DNA of 64,000 nt. It comes from Natronosalvus caseinilyticus. GTDB lineage: Archaea > Halobacteriota > Halobacteria > Halobacteriales > Natrialbaceae. The stretch spans positions 2,108,001 to 2,172,000 of the forward strand of contig NZ_CP071596.1 of assembly GCF_017357105.1 (NCBI RefSeq), given 5' to 3'. Positions 1-9,693 of this stretch are shown here, one piece after another (the first letter of the stretch is position 1; each line of letters opens with the position of its first letter). The position numbers and the translations under genes are program-made. The notes beneath the pieces are model-generated. The model saw nothing but the letters and a program-made list of their open reading frames with translations, searched no databases and was not told the origin of the DNA.

Positions 1-28
1 ACACCGCGAACACTAGCCTGTCGAGCCG

Positions 29-700
29 TCAGGACGACGGCTCGAGCCGCGATAACGCCTCGAGGGACGTGATCTCGTGGGTGGGCTCGCCGTCGTAGCC
101 GAAGTCGGCGAACGCGTAGTCCTCGCGGTGGGACCGACGGATGAACGCCGAGTCGATGTCGATGGCCTCCGCCACGGCGACGTCGACCCAGCTGTCACCA
201 ACGTACAGCGGGTTCGCACACGCCAGGTCGTCGATCGCTCGCTCGAGGTAGTACGGCGTGGGCTTCTTCCGCCTGATGCCGTCGACGGTCGGCTCGCGAC
301 CGTAGTACGGGTCGAACGCCTCGAGTTCGAAGTGGTCGACGATGTTCTCGATGGTCTCGTGCTGGTTGTTGCTCACGATGGCCATCGGGGCGTTGAGCGT
401 CTCGAGCGTCGACACGTCGTCGTAGAGCGTCTTGTTCCCGTTCAGGAGTTCCTCGTGCTGGACCTCGATCGCCGCCCGTTCGCGGGCGGCCCAGAGTGAC
501 TCCGGCTCGAGGTCGTACCGGTCGGTGACGGCCTCGAGTTCGTCGATCGTCGGGGAGATCAGGGTCTCGAGGTCGTCCTGGGCGGGGTCGTCGATGCCGT
601 GGCGTTCGAACGCGATGGTCATCGCTCGCGTGAGCGCTTCGTAGCTGGTCGGGGTCGTCAACACGCCGTCGTTGTCGAAGACGACTGCGTCGTATGCCAT
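29..700 (-). CDS. HAD-superfamily hydrolase, phosphoglycolate-phosphatase-like
   Basis: Predicted cytosolic phosphatase of 223 residues acting on a small phosphorylated metabolite; the substrate cannot be read from sequence. All HAD motifs are visible: the nucleophile motif FDNDGVL near residue 8 (Asp nucleophile and Asp acid/base), the Ser of SNNQ near residue 110, a Lys in RKKPTPYY near residue 145, and the acidic motif VGDSWVD near residue 168. A helical cap lies between motifs 1 and 2, as in the phosphoglycolate phosphatase/beta-phosphoglucomutase group. ATG start; the gene stands alone at the left window edge. Family assignment is firm, the substrate unknown. Confidence 0.85.
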   Translation of the reverse strand: MAYDAVVFDNDGVLTTPTSYEALTRAMTIAFERHGIDDPAQDDLETLISPTIDELEAVTDRYDLEPESLWAARERAAIEVQHEELLNGNKTLYDDVSTLETLNAPMAIVSNNQHETIENIVDHFELEAFDPYYGREPTVDGIRRKKPTPYYLERAIDDLACANPLYVGDSWVDVAVAEAIDIDSAFIRRSHREDYAFADFGYDGEPTHEITSLEALSRLEPSS

Positions 701-994
701 TCATCGAGAGTACGGGTTGGGAGGGTTTTGGCCTTACGCCCGGCGGGCTGTGGGATCGGTGGATTATCAGATCGTTGGACCGCTGATTCGTCGAATTGCT
801 GGATCGGCGGGTCATTGGGACGTCGGGTCGGCCGACCCTCGAATCGTCGATCACCCGCTGACGACCCGCGAGTTCAAGTACCAGTCCGCGGCCAAAAGGG
901 GTGATGCACTCCCGTTCGCGTATCCGAGCCGTCCGTCGGGTCGCTGCTCGTCTCGGTCGACGGCCGATCAAGCGGCACCGACCGAGGTGGCACG
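701..994. other. Intergenic region between divergent genes
   Basis: About 294 bases separate the HAD hydrolase and the DUF6735-like gene. They hold a stretch (about 750-860) of loosely repeated GATCG/TGGA/CGTCG words but no open frame with haloarchaeal coding character, no tRNA-like fold and no clear TATA box. It presumably contains both promoters. Confidence 0.4.
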
Positions 995-1546
995 ATGGGG
1001 CATAGAGCGTTAATCGCCTACCGTCGCCCCGACCGACTCTACGACCTCCGGTACAGCCACTGGGGCGGCGACGAACTCAGCGTCCTCGAGTCCCTCTCCG
1101 TCGACGCGCCGCTCGCAGGCGGGCGAATCGACTCCGACCTCCTCGCGGACTCCGTCGCCCTAGACAGCGTCCTCACCGACTACCTCGATCCCTGCGGATA
1201 CGAGGCGCTGATTTTGGTTTCACCCGAGTACGAGATCCGCGCCTACCGCGTCTGCTGGCTCGAGTGGGGCGACGGCCGCGAGCAGGGCCGTGGGGCGCTC
1301 GTCGCCGTCGAACCGGGCGAGCGCGACCTCACCGTCCGGACCTGGTTTCGCGCCACGAAGACCGCCCTCGCCGACGTCGTCGAGATGGGCGTTCTCTCGC
1401 GGCGGGCCGCCCAGTCGTACCTCGAGGCCCGAATTGCCGAGGACGAGAACGGCTACTTCTACACGTACGGCGACGCTGCCGCCGCTGATGTGGACGAACC
1501 GACGAATGCGTTCGACGCGTTTCTCGGGAGCGAGGGGCTCGAGTGA
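995..1546 (+). CDS. Haloarchaeal conserved protein, DUF6735-like
   Basis: Acidic 183-residue soluble protein of unknown function. The opening MGHRALIAYRRPD followed by YDLRYSHWGG is what I recall of the haloarchaea-restricted DUF6735 family (named from memory, not searched). No signal peptide, membrane segment or catalytic signature is visible; a WLEWGDGREQG segment near residue 90 and an Asp/Glu-rich tail are typical of salt-in adaptation. ATG start, with no good TATA box in the 60 bases upstream. It converges on the aminotransferase gene with 60 bases between stops. Confidence 0.75.
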   Translation: MGHRALIAYRRPDRLYDLRYSHWGGDELSVLESLSVDAPLAGGRIDSDLLADSVALDSVLTDYLDPCGYEALILVSPEYEIRAYRVCWLEWGDGREQGRGALVAVEPGERDLTVRTWFRATKTALADVVEMGVLSRRAAQSYLEARIAEDENGYFYTYGDAAAADVDEPTNAFDAFLGSEGLE

Positions 1547-1606
1547 GTGTCTCGAGTGAGTGTCTCGGGAGATGCGAACCGCGCAACTCGAAAAACTGAG
1601 TGCGAG

Positions 1607-2542
1607 TTACGCCTCGACGTAGTCGAACCACTCCTCGTACTCGTCGGTCCGGCGCTCGACGACGTCGAAGAACGTCTGCTGGATCTCCTCGGTGATCGGC
1701 CCGCGGGTCCCCTCGCCGATCGTGACGTTGTCGACGCGCTTGATCGGGGTCACTTCCGCGGCCGAGCCGGTGAAGAAGAGTTCGTCGGCCGTGTTGAGTT
1801 CGCCTCGCGAGATGGAGACGGTGTCGTGGACGGTGTAGCCCAGGTCGCGGGCGATCCGGATGACCGCGTTGCGGGTGATGCCGTCGAGGATCGACTCGGA
1901 GAGGCCGGGCGTAAAGATTTCGCCGTCCCGCACGAGGAAGAGGTTCTCGCCGGGGCCCTCCGCGACGTTGCCCTCCTTGTTGAGGACGATGGCTTCGGCG
2001 AACCCGTTGCGGCGGGCCTCCTCGCCGGCCAGCAGGCTGTTGACGTACAACCCCGTCGTCTTGGCGTTCGTCGGAATCTGGCTCGAGGCGTGCTTGCGCC
2101 AGGAGGAGACTTTCACGTCGATGCCGTTCTCGATGGCGTCCTCGCCGAGGTAGGCGCCCCAGGGCCAGGCGGCGATGGTCGTCTTCGTCGGACAGTCCCC
2201 GGGGCTGACGCCGAGACTCTCGTAGCCGTAGTAGACGAGCGGGCGGATGTAACACGACGAGAGGTCCTGGCGGCGGATGAGTTCCTTCGTGGCTTCGGTC
2301 AGTTCCTCGTAGGAGTGACCGATTTCCATCTCGTAGGGCTTGCAGGACTGAAAGAGGCGATCGACGTGTTCCTCCCAGCGAAAGAGCGCGGGCCCGTTCT
2401 CGGTGTCGTAACAGCGCGCCCCCTCGAAGACGCCGGTCCCGTAGTGGAGTCCGTGCGTGAGGACGTGGGTCTGTGCGTCCTCCCAGTCGACGAACTCGCC
2501 GTCCATCCAGATCGTGTCGACGTCCATCTCGTCAAATCCCAT
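1607..2542 (-). CDS. ilvE: Branched-chain-amino-acid aminotransferase
   Basis: PLP-dependent fold-type IV aminotransferase (311 residues) that interconverts Val/Leu/Ile and their 2-oxo acids using glutamate, the last step of branched-chain biosynthesis. Visible signatures are DAQTHVLTHGLHYGTGVFEG near the N terminus, the PLP lysine in NAKTTGLYVNS, and VAEGPGENLF with the conserved Glu. Length matches the family. The frame stays open further upstream, but homologous proteins begin near MGFDEMDVD, so I chose ATG 2542 (ATG 2527 is an alternative). The gene is divergent from the epimerase at 2707, the two sharing about 165 bases of promoter region. Confidence 0.93.
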   Translation of the reverse strand: MGFDEMDVDTIWMDGEFVDWEDAQTHVLTHGLHYGTGVFEGARCYDTENGPALFRWEEHVDRLFQSCKPYEMEIGHSYEELTEATKELIRRQDLSSCYIRPLVYYGYESLGVSPGDCPTKTTIAAWPWGAYLGEDAIENGIDVKVSSWRKHASSQIPTNAKTTGLYVNSLLAGEEARRNGFAEAIVLNKEGNVAEGPGENLFLVRDGEIFTPGLSESILDGITRNAVIRIARDLGYTVHDTVSISRGELNTADELFFTGSAAEVTPIKRVDNVTIGEGTRGPITEEIQQTFFDVVERRTDEYEEWFDYVEA

Positions 2543-2706
2543 ACCCAGGGGGACGAAGCCCTTCGTAATGAACGTTGGCGATTGCTCGTGCGTCGGCCTC
2601 GAGTGTGGGTCGATTCCACTCGAGTAACTCACACGTGTGACGGCCAGCCGAACGTCTCTCTCGCCGCCTCCGCCACCGTTTTGACCCTCTCGAGCGAGCG
2701 TTCGGT

Positions 2707-3696
2707 ATGGACACTGCACTCGTCATCGGCGGCACGCGATTCATCGGCCGCCACCTCGTCGACGACCTCCTCGCACACGACTACGACGTCACCCTCTTCA
2801 ACCGCGGGAATCACGACGACCCCTTCGCCGGAGACGACCGGGTCGCCCACGTCCAGGGCGACCGGACGAACGACTCGGCGCTCGAGGCGGCCGCGGCCGA
2901 CGTCGATCCGGACGCCGTCTTCGACTGCGTGGCCTACTACCCGCGGGACGTGCGCGCAGCGACCGAAATCTTCGCCGACGTCGACGCCTACGTCTACATC
3001 TCGAGCGGAGACGCCTACGGCCGCGAGGAGATTCCCAAGCGGGAGGACGAGACCCCGATGCGACCCTGCAGCCCCGAGCAGGCGACCGACGAGTCGAACG
3101 ACACGTATGGCAACCGGAAGGCCGAGGGTGACCGCGCGATCGTCGCCGCGGCCGACCGCGGAGTCAATGCCATGTCCGTCCGGCCCTGCATCGTCTACGG
3201 CCCCCACGACTACACCGAACGACTCGACTTCTGGCTCGACCGCGTCCTCGAGTACGACCGCGTGATCGTCCCCGGCGACGGCACCAACGTCTGGCACCGC
3301 GCCTACGTCGAGGACGTCGCCAGCGCCCTCCGGACCGTCGCCGAGCGAGGCGAGCCAGGCGAGTTCTACAACGTCGGCGACCGCCGGATCGTCACGCTCG
3401 AGGAGATGGTCGACCTGATCGCCGACGCCGCAGACAGGGACGTCGAGGTCGTCCACGCCGGCCCGCGCGAACTCGAGGCCGGCGGCCTCTCGACGGACGA
3501 CTACGTCCTCTACCGCGACTACCCGCACGTCCTCTCGACTGCGAAACTCGCCGGCCTCGGCTGGGAGTCGACCCCGCTCGAGGAGGCGATGGCGCGAACG
3601 CTCGAGGAACACGAGGCGAGCGACCGGGACGGGAGCGAGTACGATCCGGGTAGGGACGCCGAGGAACGTGTGCTCGGGATTCTCGACACGATCTGA
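2707..3696 (+). CDS. NAD-dependent epimerase/dehydratase (extended SDR)
   Basis: Extended short-chain dehydrogenase/reductase of 329 residues. The Rossmann signature lies at the N terminus (VIGGTRFIGRHLVDDLL, a GGTxFxG variant), with YISSGDAYG near residue 97 and a YGNRKAEGD segment near residue 138 holding the Tyr-x3-Lys catalytic pair. The family acts on nucleotide sugars, but the GGTRFIGR variant is also common in haloarchaeal and plant (CSP41-type) proteins of unclear substrate. It stands apart from the glycan island 9 kb away, so a link to it is not supported. ATG start. Confidence 0.82.
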   Translation: MDTALVIGGTRFIGRHLVDDLLAHDYDVTLFNRGNHDDPFAGDDRVAHVQGDRTNDSALEAAAADVDPDAVFDCVAYYPRDVRAATEIFADVDAYVYISSGDAYGREEIPKREDETPMRPCSPEQATDESNDTYGNRKAEGDRAIVAAADRGVNAMSVRPCIVYGPHDYTERLDFWLDRVLEYDRVIVPGDGTNVWHRAYVEDVASALRTVAERGEPGEFYNVGDRRIVTLEEMVDLIADAADRDVEVVHAGPRELEAGGLSTDDYVLYRDYPHVLSTAKLAGLGWESTPLEEAMARTLEEHEASDRDGSEYDPGRDAEERVLGILDTI

Positions 3697-3786
3697 GACG
3701 TTCGGAACGGATCTGCTCTGTGTGCGCCGCCGCCTCGAGCGGGGTGTCCCTTCTTGACTCGCGGTGTCGTGTGACGAAGCAACGAG

Positions 3787-6183
3787 ATGGACGATCACAG
3801 AGATGCCGACGGTGAGGGACCCGACGGCGGCCATCGTGGCCACGACCACAGCCACCGTCACGACCCCGACACGGCCGAGGATCGGGAAATCGACGCCGAG
3901 GACGATCGGTCGGAACCCCGCGTGGAAAAGTCCATGCTCGAAGAGGAAGCCGAAGACGCCGACGAAGCGAGACGGGAGGTCGACGACCGGTACGAACGCG
4001 GGGTTGGACACGGCGACCACGGCGGCCATGGAGTCGGCAATTCCGATGGCCACGAAGGTGGCGGCCACGACCACAGTGGCATGCACGAGGGCCACGAGCA
4101 GATGTTCCGCCGGCGGTTCTTCGTCTCGACGCTGCTTTCGATTCCCGTTCTCCTGTACAGCGAGACCCTGCAATCGTGGCTCGGCTTCTCGGTTCCGGCG
4201 TTTCCCGGAAGCGAGTGGATCAATCCCGTCTTCGCGGTCATCGTCTTCGCTTACGGTGGCGTTCCCTTCCTGCGGATGGCCGCCCCCGAACTCGAGGACC
4301 GGTCGCCGGGGATGATGACGCTCATCTCGATGGCGATCACCGTCGCGTTCGTCTACAGCCTGGCGAGCGTCGTCTTCCCCACTCAGTCGGCGTTCTTCTG
4401 GGAACTGGTGACGCTTATCGACATCATGTTGCTCGGTCACTGGATCGAGATGCGGTCGGTTCGGCGGGCCTCGAGCGCGCTCGACGAGTTAGCGAAACTC
4501 CTCCCTGATACCGCAGAGCGCATCACCGAGGACGGTGAAACTGAGGAGGTCCCCGTCAGCGACCTGTCGGAGGGCGACCTCGCCCTCGTCCGCCCCGGAG
4601 CGAACGTCCCCGCCGACGGCGTCGTCGAGGAGGGCGACTCGGACGTGAACGAGTCGATGATCACCGGCGAGTCGAAACCGGTTTCGAAGGACCCCGGTGA
4701 CGAGGTGATCGGCGGCACGATCAACGGCGACGGAAGCCTTCGCGTTCGGATCAGCGCGACGGGCGAGGAAACGACGCTGGCGGGGATCATGCGTCTCGTG
4801 GAAGAGGCCCAGCAGAGCGAGTCTCGAACGCAGATGCTCGCCGACAGGGCAGCAGGCTGGTTGTTCTACGTCGCCCTGGCCGCCGCGGTGGTGACGGCCG
4901 TCGCCTGGACCGTCGCCGCCCAGTTCGACGTTACAGTCATCGAGCGCGTGGTGACCGTCCTGGTGATCGCCTGTCCGCACGCTCTCGGGCTCGCCATCCC
5001 GCTCGTCGTCGCGATCAACACGTCCCTCGCCGCGCGCAATGGAATGCTGATCCGGGACCGGATCGCCATGGAACGGGCACGGGACCTGGATACGATCGTC
5101 TTCGACAAAACGGGGACGCTCACGGCGGGCGAACAGGGCGTCGTCGACGTCGCGACGGTCGACCGCGTGGACGAGGACGAGGCGCTCGCGCTCGCGGCCG
5201 CCGTTGAGAGCGATTCGGAGCACATGATCGCCCAGGCGATGCGTGAGGCCGCGGCCGACCGCGGTCTGAAGCCACCGAACGTCTCGGACTTCGAGGCGCT
5301 CAAGGGCCGTGGGGTGCGAGCGACCGTCGACGGCGGCGCGGTCTACGTCGGCGGACCGAACCTCCTCTCTCACCTCGAGGCCGAGGTTCCCCCGGAACTG
5401 GCGGCGTTCGCGGATCGGGCCGGGGAAAACGCGCGAACCGTGGTTTACCTCGTTCGCGGGGACGACCGAAGGGACGACTCGAGCGATTCGGGTAACTCGA
5501 GTGACGCCGGCGAGCAGGTAGATGCTGAACGAGTTACAAACGGCCAGGCGACGCCGATCGCCGCCTTCGCCCTCGCGGACGTGATCCGCGAGGAGAGCTA
5601 TCGGGTCGTCGACGCGCTTCACGACCTCGGCATCGAGGTGGCGATGCTGACCGGCGACAGCGAGGACGTCGCCGCGGCCGTCGCAGACGAACTCGGCATC
5701 GAGACGGTCTTCGCCGAGGTGCTGCCCGAGGACAAAGACGAGAAGGTGACCGAACTGCAGGACCAGGACAAACTGGTGGCGATGGTCGGCGACGGCGTCA
5801 ACGACGCCCCCGCGCTGACCCGAGCCGACGTCGGGATTGCCATCGGATCGGGGACCGACGTCGCCGTCCAGTCGGCGGACATCGTTCTCGTACAGAACAA
5901 CCCGATGGACGTGCCTCGACTCGTCAAACTGAGCCGAGCGAGTTACCGGAAGATGCAGGAGAACCTGGTCTGGGCCGCAGGGTACAACGTCTTCGCGATT
6001 CCGCTCGCGGCCGGCGTTCTCGCGCCGGTTGGAATCCTCCTCTCCCCCGCCGTCGGTGCCTTGCTCATGTCGCTCAGTACCGTGATCGTCGCGATTAACG
6101 CGCAGTTACTCCGGCGAGTGGATCTCTCGATTCCGCAGTTGTCCGGATTGTCCCCGCCGCAAAAAGCGCAACCCGCGAGGTGA
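3787..6183 (+). CDS. copB: Copper-translocating P-type ATPase, CopB (P1B-3) type
   Basis: Membrane ATPase of 798 residues that exports copper. Residues 1-105 form a His/Asp/Gly-rich cytosolic tail rather than a CxxC metal-binding domain, which is typical of CopB. Visible motifs are TGES at about 293-296 in the actuator domain, the intramembrane CPH at 396-398 that defines the P1B-3 subgroup, DKTGTLT with phospho-Asp 440, and GDGVND at 668-673. The usual HP dipeptide of the nucleotide domain reads SEHM here. Two pairs of membrane helices precede and two segments follow the catalytic core. Acidic Ser/Gly/Asp residues expand the nucleotide domain around residue 560-590. ATG start; no regulator or CopZ chaperone is adjacent. 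Confidence 0.93.
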   Translation: MDDHRDADGEGPDGGHRGHDHSHRHDPDTAEDREIDAEDDRSEPRVEKSMLEEEAEDADEARREVDDRYERGVGHGDHGGHGVGNSDGHEGGGHDHSGMHEGHEQMFRRRFFVSTLLSIPVLLYSETLQSWLGFSVPAFPGSEWINPVFAVIVFAYGGVPFLRMAAPELEDRSPGMMTLISMAITVAFVYSLASVVFPTQSAFFWELVTLIDIMLLGHWIEMRSVRRASSALDELAKLLPDTAERITEDGETEEVPVSDLSEGDLALVRPGANVPADGVVEEGDSDVNESMITGESKPVSKDPGDEVIGGTINGDGSLRVRISATGEETTLAGIMRLVEEAQQSESRTQMLADRAAGWLFYVALAAAVVTAVAWTVAAQFDVTVIERVVTVLVIACPHALGLAIPLVVAINTSLAARNGMLIRDRIAMERARDLDTIVFDKTGTLTAGEQGVVDVATVDRVDEDEALALAAAVESDSEHMIAQAMREAAADRGLKPPNVSDFEALKGRGVRATVDGGAVYVGGPNLLSHLEAEVPPELAAFADRAGENARTVVYLVRGDDRRDDSSDSGNSSDAGEQVDAERVTNGQATPIAAFALADVIREESYRVVDALHDLGIEVAMLTGDSEDVAAAVADELGIETVFAEVLPEDKDEKVTELQDQDKLVAMVGDGVNDAPALTRADVGIAIGSGTDVAVQSADIVLVQNNPMDVPRLVKLSRASYRKMQENLVWAAGYNVFAIPLAAGVLAPVGILLSPAVGALLMSLSTVIVAINAQLLRRVDLSIPQLSGLSPPQKAQPAR

Positions 6184-6287
6184 GGCCCGCCGGACTCGTC
6201 CGATGGTACCACCGAGGATGATTCGAACTCCTTTTCCTCGAGCTCCCTCGTCTCGAGGAACCGCCACCCCTCGATCGACGGGAACGC

Positions 6288-6297
6288 CTTTATATCG
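6288..6297 (+). promoter_or_regulatory. TATA box for glycerol-1-phosphate dehydrogenase
   Basis: CTTTATATCG lies 21-30 bases before the ATG at 6318, in otherwise GC-rich DNA. The spacing fits a leaderless haloarchaeal transcript starting at or near the A of the start codon. Confidence 0.65.
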
Positions 6298-6317
6298 TTC
6301 CCCGCCTCCTCTCACCT

Positions 6318-7379
6318 ATGTTCGAGAAGTCGACGTGGATCCGCCTCCCGCGGAACGTCGTCGTCGGCCACGACGTCCTCGCCGAGACCGTGAGCGTCGT
6401 CGACGACCTCCACCTCGAGGGGCGCCCACTGCTCGTCACGAGTCCAACGCCGCGAAAACTCGCGGCCGAACCGATCGCCGAAGACTTCGAGGAACGCGGT
6501 ATCGAACCCGCCATCGTCACCGTCGAGGAGGCGAGTTTCGAGGCCGTCGAGTCGGTCATCGACGCCGCCGAGGAGGCGGATGCCGCGTACCTGATCGGCG
6601 TCGGCGGCGGGAAGGCCATCGACATCGCCAAGATGGCGACCGACCACCTCGACACCGGCTTCCTCTCGGTGCCGACGGCCGCGAGTCACGACGGCATCGT
6701 CAGCAACCGCGGCTCGGTTCCGGACGGCAACACGCGCCACAGCGTCGCCGCCGAACCGCCGCTCGCCGTGATCGCCGACACCGGGATTCTGGCGAACGCA
6801 CCCTGGGAGCTGACGACCGCGGGCTGTGCCGACATCATCTCTAACTACACCGCGGTGATGGATTGGCGACTCGCCCACCGACTCAAGAACGTCGAGTACT
6901 CCGAGTACGCGGCCGCCCTCGCGGAGATGACCGCGGAAATCCTCGTCGGCAACGCCGACATGATCCGTCCCGGCCTCGAGGAGTCCGCCTGGATCGTCAC
7001 CAAGGCGCTCATGTCCTCGGGGGTGGCGATGTCCATCGCAAGTTCCTCCCGGCCGGCCAGCGGCGCCGAGCACCTCTTTTCTCACCAACTGGATCGCCTC
7101 GCGCCCGGCGTAGCCCTCCACGGTCACCAGGTCGGCGTCGGGTCGATCATGACGGCCTACCTGCACGAGGGCGAGTCGGGCATCTGGACCGAAATTCGAG
7201 ACGCGCTGGCGAGCATCGACGCGCCGACCACGGCCGCCGATCTCGGCATCGACGACGAAACCGTGATCGAGGCGTTGACGACCTGTCACGCCATCCGCGA
7301 CCGGTACACGATTCTCGGTGACGGGATGGACGAGCGAGCGGCTCGAGAGGTTGCGGTGAAGACCGGCGTCATCGACTGA
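6318..7379 (+). CDS. egsA: sn-glycerol-1-phosphate dehydrogenase
   Basis: Zn-dependent NAD(P)-linked reductase of 353 residues that reduces dihydroxyacetone phosphate to sn-glycerol-1-phosphate, setting the stereochemistry of the archaeal lipid backbone. Visible features are GVGGGKAIDIAKMA near residue 95 (nucleotide-binding glycines), PTAASHDGIVSNR near residue 120, an Asp/His metal site with SGAEHLFSHQ near residue 250, and HGHQVGVG near 270. Full length for the family. It is expressed from its own TATA box and converges on the next gene (25 bases between stops). This enzyme is itself strong evidence that the DNA is archaeal. Confidence 0.95.
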   Translation: MFEKSTWIRLPRNVVVGHDVLAETVSVVDDLHLEGRPLLVTSPTPRKLAAEPIAEDFEERGIEPAIVTVEEASFEAVESVIDAAEEADAAYLIGVGGGKAIDIAKMATDHLDTGFLSVPTAASHDGIVSNRGSVPDGNTRHSVAAEPPLAVIADTGILANAPWELTTAGCADIISNYTAVMDWRLAHRLKNVEYSEYAAALAEMTAEILVGNADMIRPGLEESAWIVTKALMSSGVAMSIASSSRPASGAEHLFSHQLDRLAPGVALHGHQVGVGSIMTAYLHEGESGIWTEIRDALASIDAPTTAADLGIDDETVIEALTTCHAIRDRYTILGDGMDERAAREVAVKTGVID

Positions 7380-7403
7380 ATTGGCGTCGTCGGCTGAACG
7401 GGA

Positions 7404-8456
7404 TCACCCGTCGACGCGAACCAGCCCGACGCCGGTGGCCGACACGTACGTGGCACCGATTCCGCCGAGACCGACGTGAACCCAGTAGGTACACAGCCGG
7501 TAGAGCAGGGCAGCGGCGGTCGCGACGTCGCCCGAGACCGCGGTCGTCGCGACCAGTAGCCCGGCCAGGAACACCTCGACACCGCCCATCCCGCCCGGAA
7601 GCGGAACCACAGCTGCTACCGTCGACAGTGGTACACAGAGAAGCGCGACCGCGAACGGCGCGTCGACGCCGAGGGCGACCAGCGAGAGGAACAGCGCAAG
7701 CGCATTGAAGATCCAGCTCGCCAGCGCGACCGTCACCGCGCCCAGCAGGACCGACCGATCCGCCGCGACGTCGTCGATCGTCGAGAGGAACCCACGGACG
7801 CGGGTTCGAACGGCGGGGCGCTCGACGCCGGGCAGCCTGGCCAGCGCTCCCTCGAGCCGAGCGGTAATCCCGAACAGGATCGTCCGCGCGACGCCGTCGC
7901 GGGTGACGGAGACGGCCGAGGCGGCGACGAGAACGGCTGCGAACAGTGCCCCCAGGAGGCCGGTCTTGAGACGGTTCGACGGGAGCGACCCAGCGGTCAC
8001 GCTCGAGGAGACGTCGACGGAACCGTTCGCCACTATCCCGACGAGGCCGACGACGACCACGACGACGGACGTGAGGAAGACGAGTACCTCGGCCACGCTG
8101 ATGACGGCGGCGTTGTCCTCGAACGGTGACTCGGACGACCCCGCGAGCAGGTACGCGGTTACGGCGACGCCGACGGACTGCCCCCACGGTACGACGCTCC
8201 GAGAGAAGTACCCCGCGAGGAACGCACCGACGAACGCGGTTCCGCCGGCCGATCCCTCGATCGGACCGAGCAGTCGGTAGACGATCAGGGCGCGCAGCGC
8301 GAGCATCGTCGCTCCGGCAACCGCGCCACCGGCGACGAGAATCGGATCGGCGCGACGGATACTCGAGACCACGGCCTCCCAGCCGGTGCCGTAGACAAGT
8401 ATCCCGGTGACCAGGAGGGCAACCGCGAAGCCGGCGGCGACCCGCAATCGGCGCAT
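7404..8456 (-). CDS. LPG-synthase-type transmembrane protein (flippase-like, UPF0104)
   Basis: Integral membrane protein of 350 residues with about eight hydrophobic helices, matching the lysylphosphatidylglycerol synthase TM domain family (PF03706): an N-terminal helix, the long ALRALIVYRLLG region near residue 65, and a C-terminal PLPGGMGGVEVFLAGLL segment that is a hallmark. The soluble aminoacyl-transferase half of bacterial MprF is absent, so lipid translocation or an unknown lipid role is more likely than lysine transfer. The frame is open further upstream, but only from a GTG with a charged stretch; the ATG at 8456 gives a normal membrane N terminus (MRRLRVAAGFAV). Confidence 0.85.
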   Translation of the reverse strand: MRRLRVAAGFAVALLVTGILVYGTGWEAVVSSIRRADPILVAGGAVAGATMLALRALIVYRLLGPIEGSAGGTAFVGAFLAGYFSRSVVPWGQSVGVAVTAYLLAGSSESPFEDNAAVISVAEVLVFLTSVVVVVVGLVGIVANGSVDVSSSVTAGSLPSNRLKTGLLGALFAAVLVAASAVSVTRDGVARTILFGITARLEGALARLPGVERPAVRTRVRGFLSTIDDVAADRSVLLGAVTVALASWIFNALALFLSLVALGVDAPFAVALLCVPLSTVAAVVPLPGGMGGVEVFLAGLLVATTAVSGDVATAAALLYRLCTYWVHVGLGGIGATYVSATGVGLVRVDG

Positions 8457-8535
8457 CTGCCGGGAGCAACGACACTCACTGACTTGAACGTACTGTCGAG
8501 GAACGGAACGTTCTCGACGTCGAACCGAGTGTGGC

Positions 8536-9584
8536 TCACCCGACCATCGCGTCGAGTCGCTCGACACGGCGGTCGATGGAGTGGTTTCCGACGAGGAAGT
8601 CGAACGTCCGGCTCGAGTTGCGGGGCACGTGCCCGAGAGACGCGATCCGTTCGAGTGCGTCTCTCATCGCACTCGCACTCGTCGTCGCCGCGGCGAACGC
8701 GTCGGCCTCGTACTCGTGGGCGCGTTCTCTATAATCCCGGCATAAAGGAGGAGAAAGACGACGGGGACGAACAGGAACGAGTAAACGAACGTGAGCAAAA
8801 TGGCCGCCGCTATAGCAGCGTGCCAGAGCGCTCGTCGTTCCAGGTGCCGGTGTCGGACGTGCCCCAGTTCGTGGACGACGACGGCCTCGAACTCCGTCGG
8901 CTCCAGTTCGGTTATCAGGGAGTCGGACACGAAAACCGTTCGCGGACCGGGAATGATTCCGGATGCGAACGCGTTCGGATCGTCGTCGACGAGCCGAAAC
9001 CGGACGTCGACGTCGGCCGCTGCTGCGAGCTGTTCACAGCGATCTGCGACCCCGGAGGGGAGTTCAGCCGTGTCGTTCAGTCGATCGACGAGCCACGGGC
9101 CGATCGCGAAGTACGCGAGCGTAGCGGTGACGCCGAGAGGGACTGCCTCGGAGGGCGACGTGCGTACGAGGGTGAATACGAAGGGAATGCTAGCGCAAAC
9201 GAATGCGCCGTGGGTACCCGTCGAGATCGCAGCTCGTCTGAAGTTCCCGTACTCGGTCGACCCCAGCAGATCGAACGTGGATAGCGGGAGGACGACAGCG
9301 ACGCCGATACCGAGTCCCAGGATACCGACCACACCAGTGACGAAAACCCCGGTCAACACGTCGTCGACGAGTACGAGTGCGGTGAAGCTACCGGCAACAG
9401 CGAAACACACGAGGGGAGCGCCCGCCCCGATGAGGTACCACTGTATCCGTCTCGTCGCGAGGTCGGAGGCTGTCACGGGTGCGATGAACCGTTTACAGAC
9501 GCCCCATCCGATACCGGCGGTGACGATCGAGAGGCCAATACCGACGACAAGAAGTCCACCAACGAGAATCGCGACGGCAGTCAT
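8536..9584 (-). pseudogene. M48 family metalloprotease (HtpX-like), frameshifted near codon 282
   Basis: Membrane zinc endopeptidase with four hydrophobic segments in residues 1-160, the zinc motif HELGH at residues 238-242, and another hydrophobic segment at 255-281. After LLLLYA the open frame turns into an Arg/Pro-rich tail (IIENAPTSTRP) and stops at 8664. In the next frame the expected continuation is intact: RDYRERAHEYEADAF, carrying the third zinc ligand Glu, then 50 more residues ending at 8536. One base missing around 8737-8742 (CCCGGC on the plus strand) restores a 349-residue protein. The uncorrected product would lack the third ligand and be inactive. It is either a real null mutation or a sequencing error. 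Confidence 0.85.
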
Positions 9585-9628
9585 TTATCGTCCTCTTCGA
9601 TCAACCACGTGACCGCCCGCTTTGCCAT
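9581..9628 (-). CDS. 15-codon leader ORF coupled to the M48 protease
   Basis: A short frame encoding MAKRAVTWLIEEDDK starts with ATG 9628 and ends with TGA overlapping the protease ATG as ATGA (9581-9584). A TATA-like AATAAATAGC lies 25-37 bases before ATG 9628, so a leaderless transcript would meet this ORF first and reach the protease by termination-reinitiation. Function is unknown and it may simply be a translational coupler. Possibly it is the remnant of a longer regulator C terminus, since the same frame reads open further upstream. Seen in sequence only; expression is not shown. Confidence 0.4.
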   Translation of the reverse strand: MAKRAVTWLIEEDDK

Positions 9629-9651
9629 GAGATATTCGTGATGTCTAACCA

Positions 9652-9665
9652 GGAAAATAAATAGC
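9652..9665 (-). promoter_or_regulatory. TATA box for leader ORF and M48 protease
   Basis: On the minus strand the A/T run AGCTATTTATTTTCC sits 24-37 bases before ATG 9628 and about 70-80 before the protease ATG 9584. It is the only clear TATA element in the 110-base gap to the S9 peptidase stop. Confidence 0.5.
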
Positions 9666-9693
9666 TTCCGGCGCTTGGAGGCGGAGTTAAGCG

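Noticed and set aside
2707-3696. Epimerase/dehydratase as part of the surface-glycan island
   Set aside because: More than 9 kb and five unrelated core genes separate it from the island.
2629-4440. Long minus-strand frame (603 codons) opposite the epimerase and copB start
   Set aside because: Runs antisense through two well-supported genes and shows no family motif.
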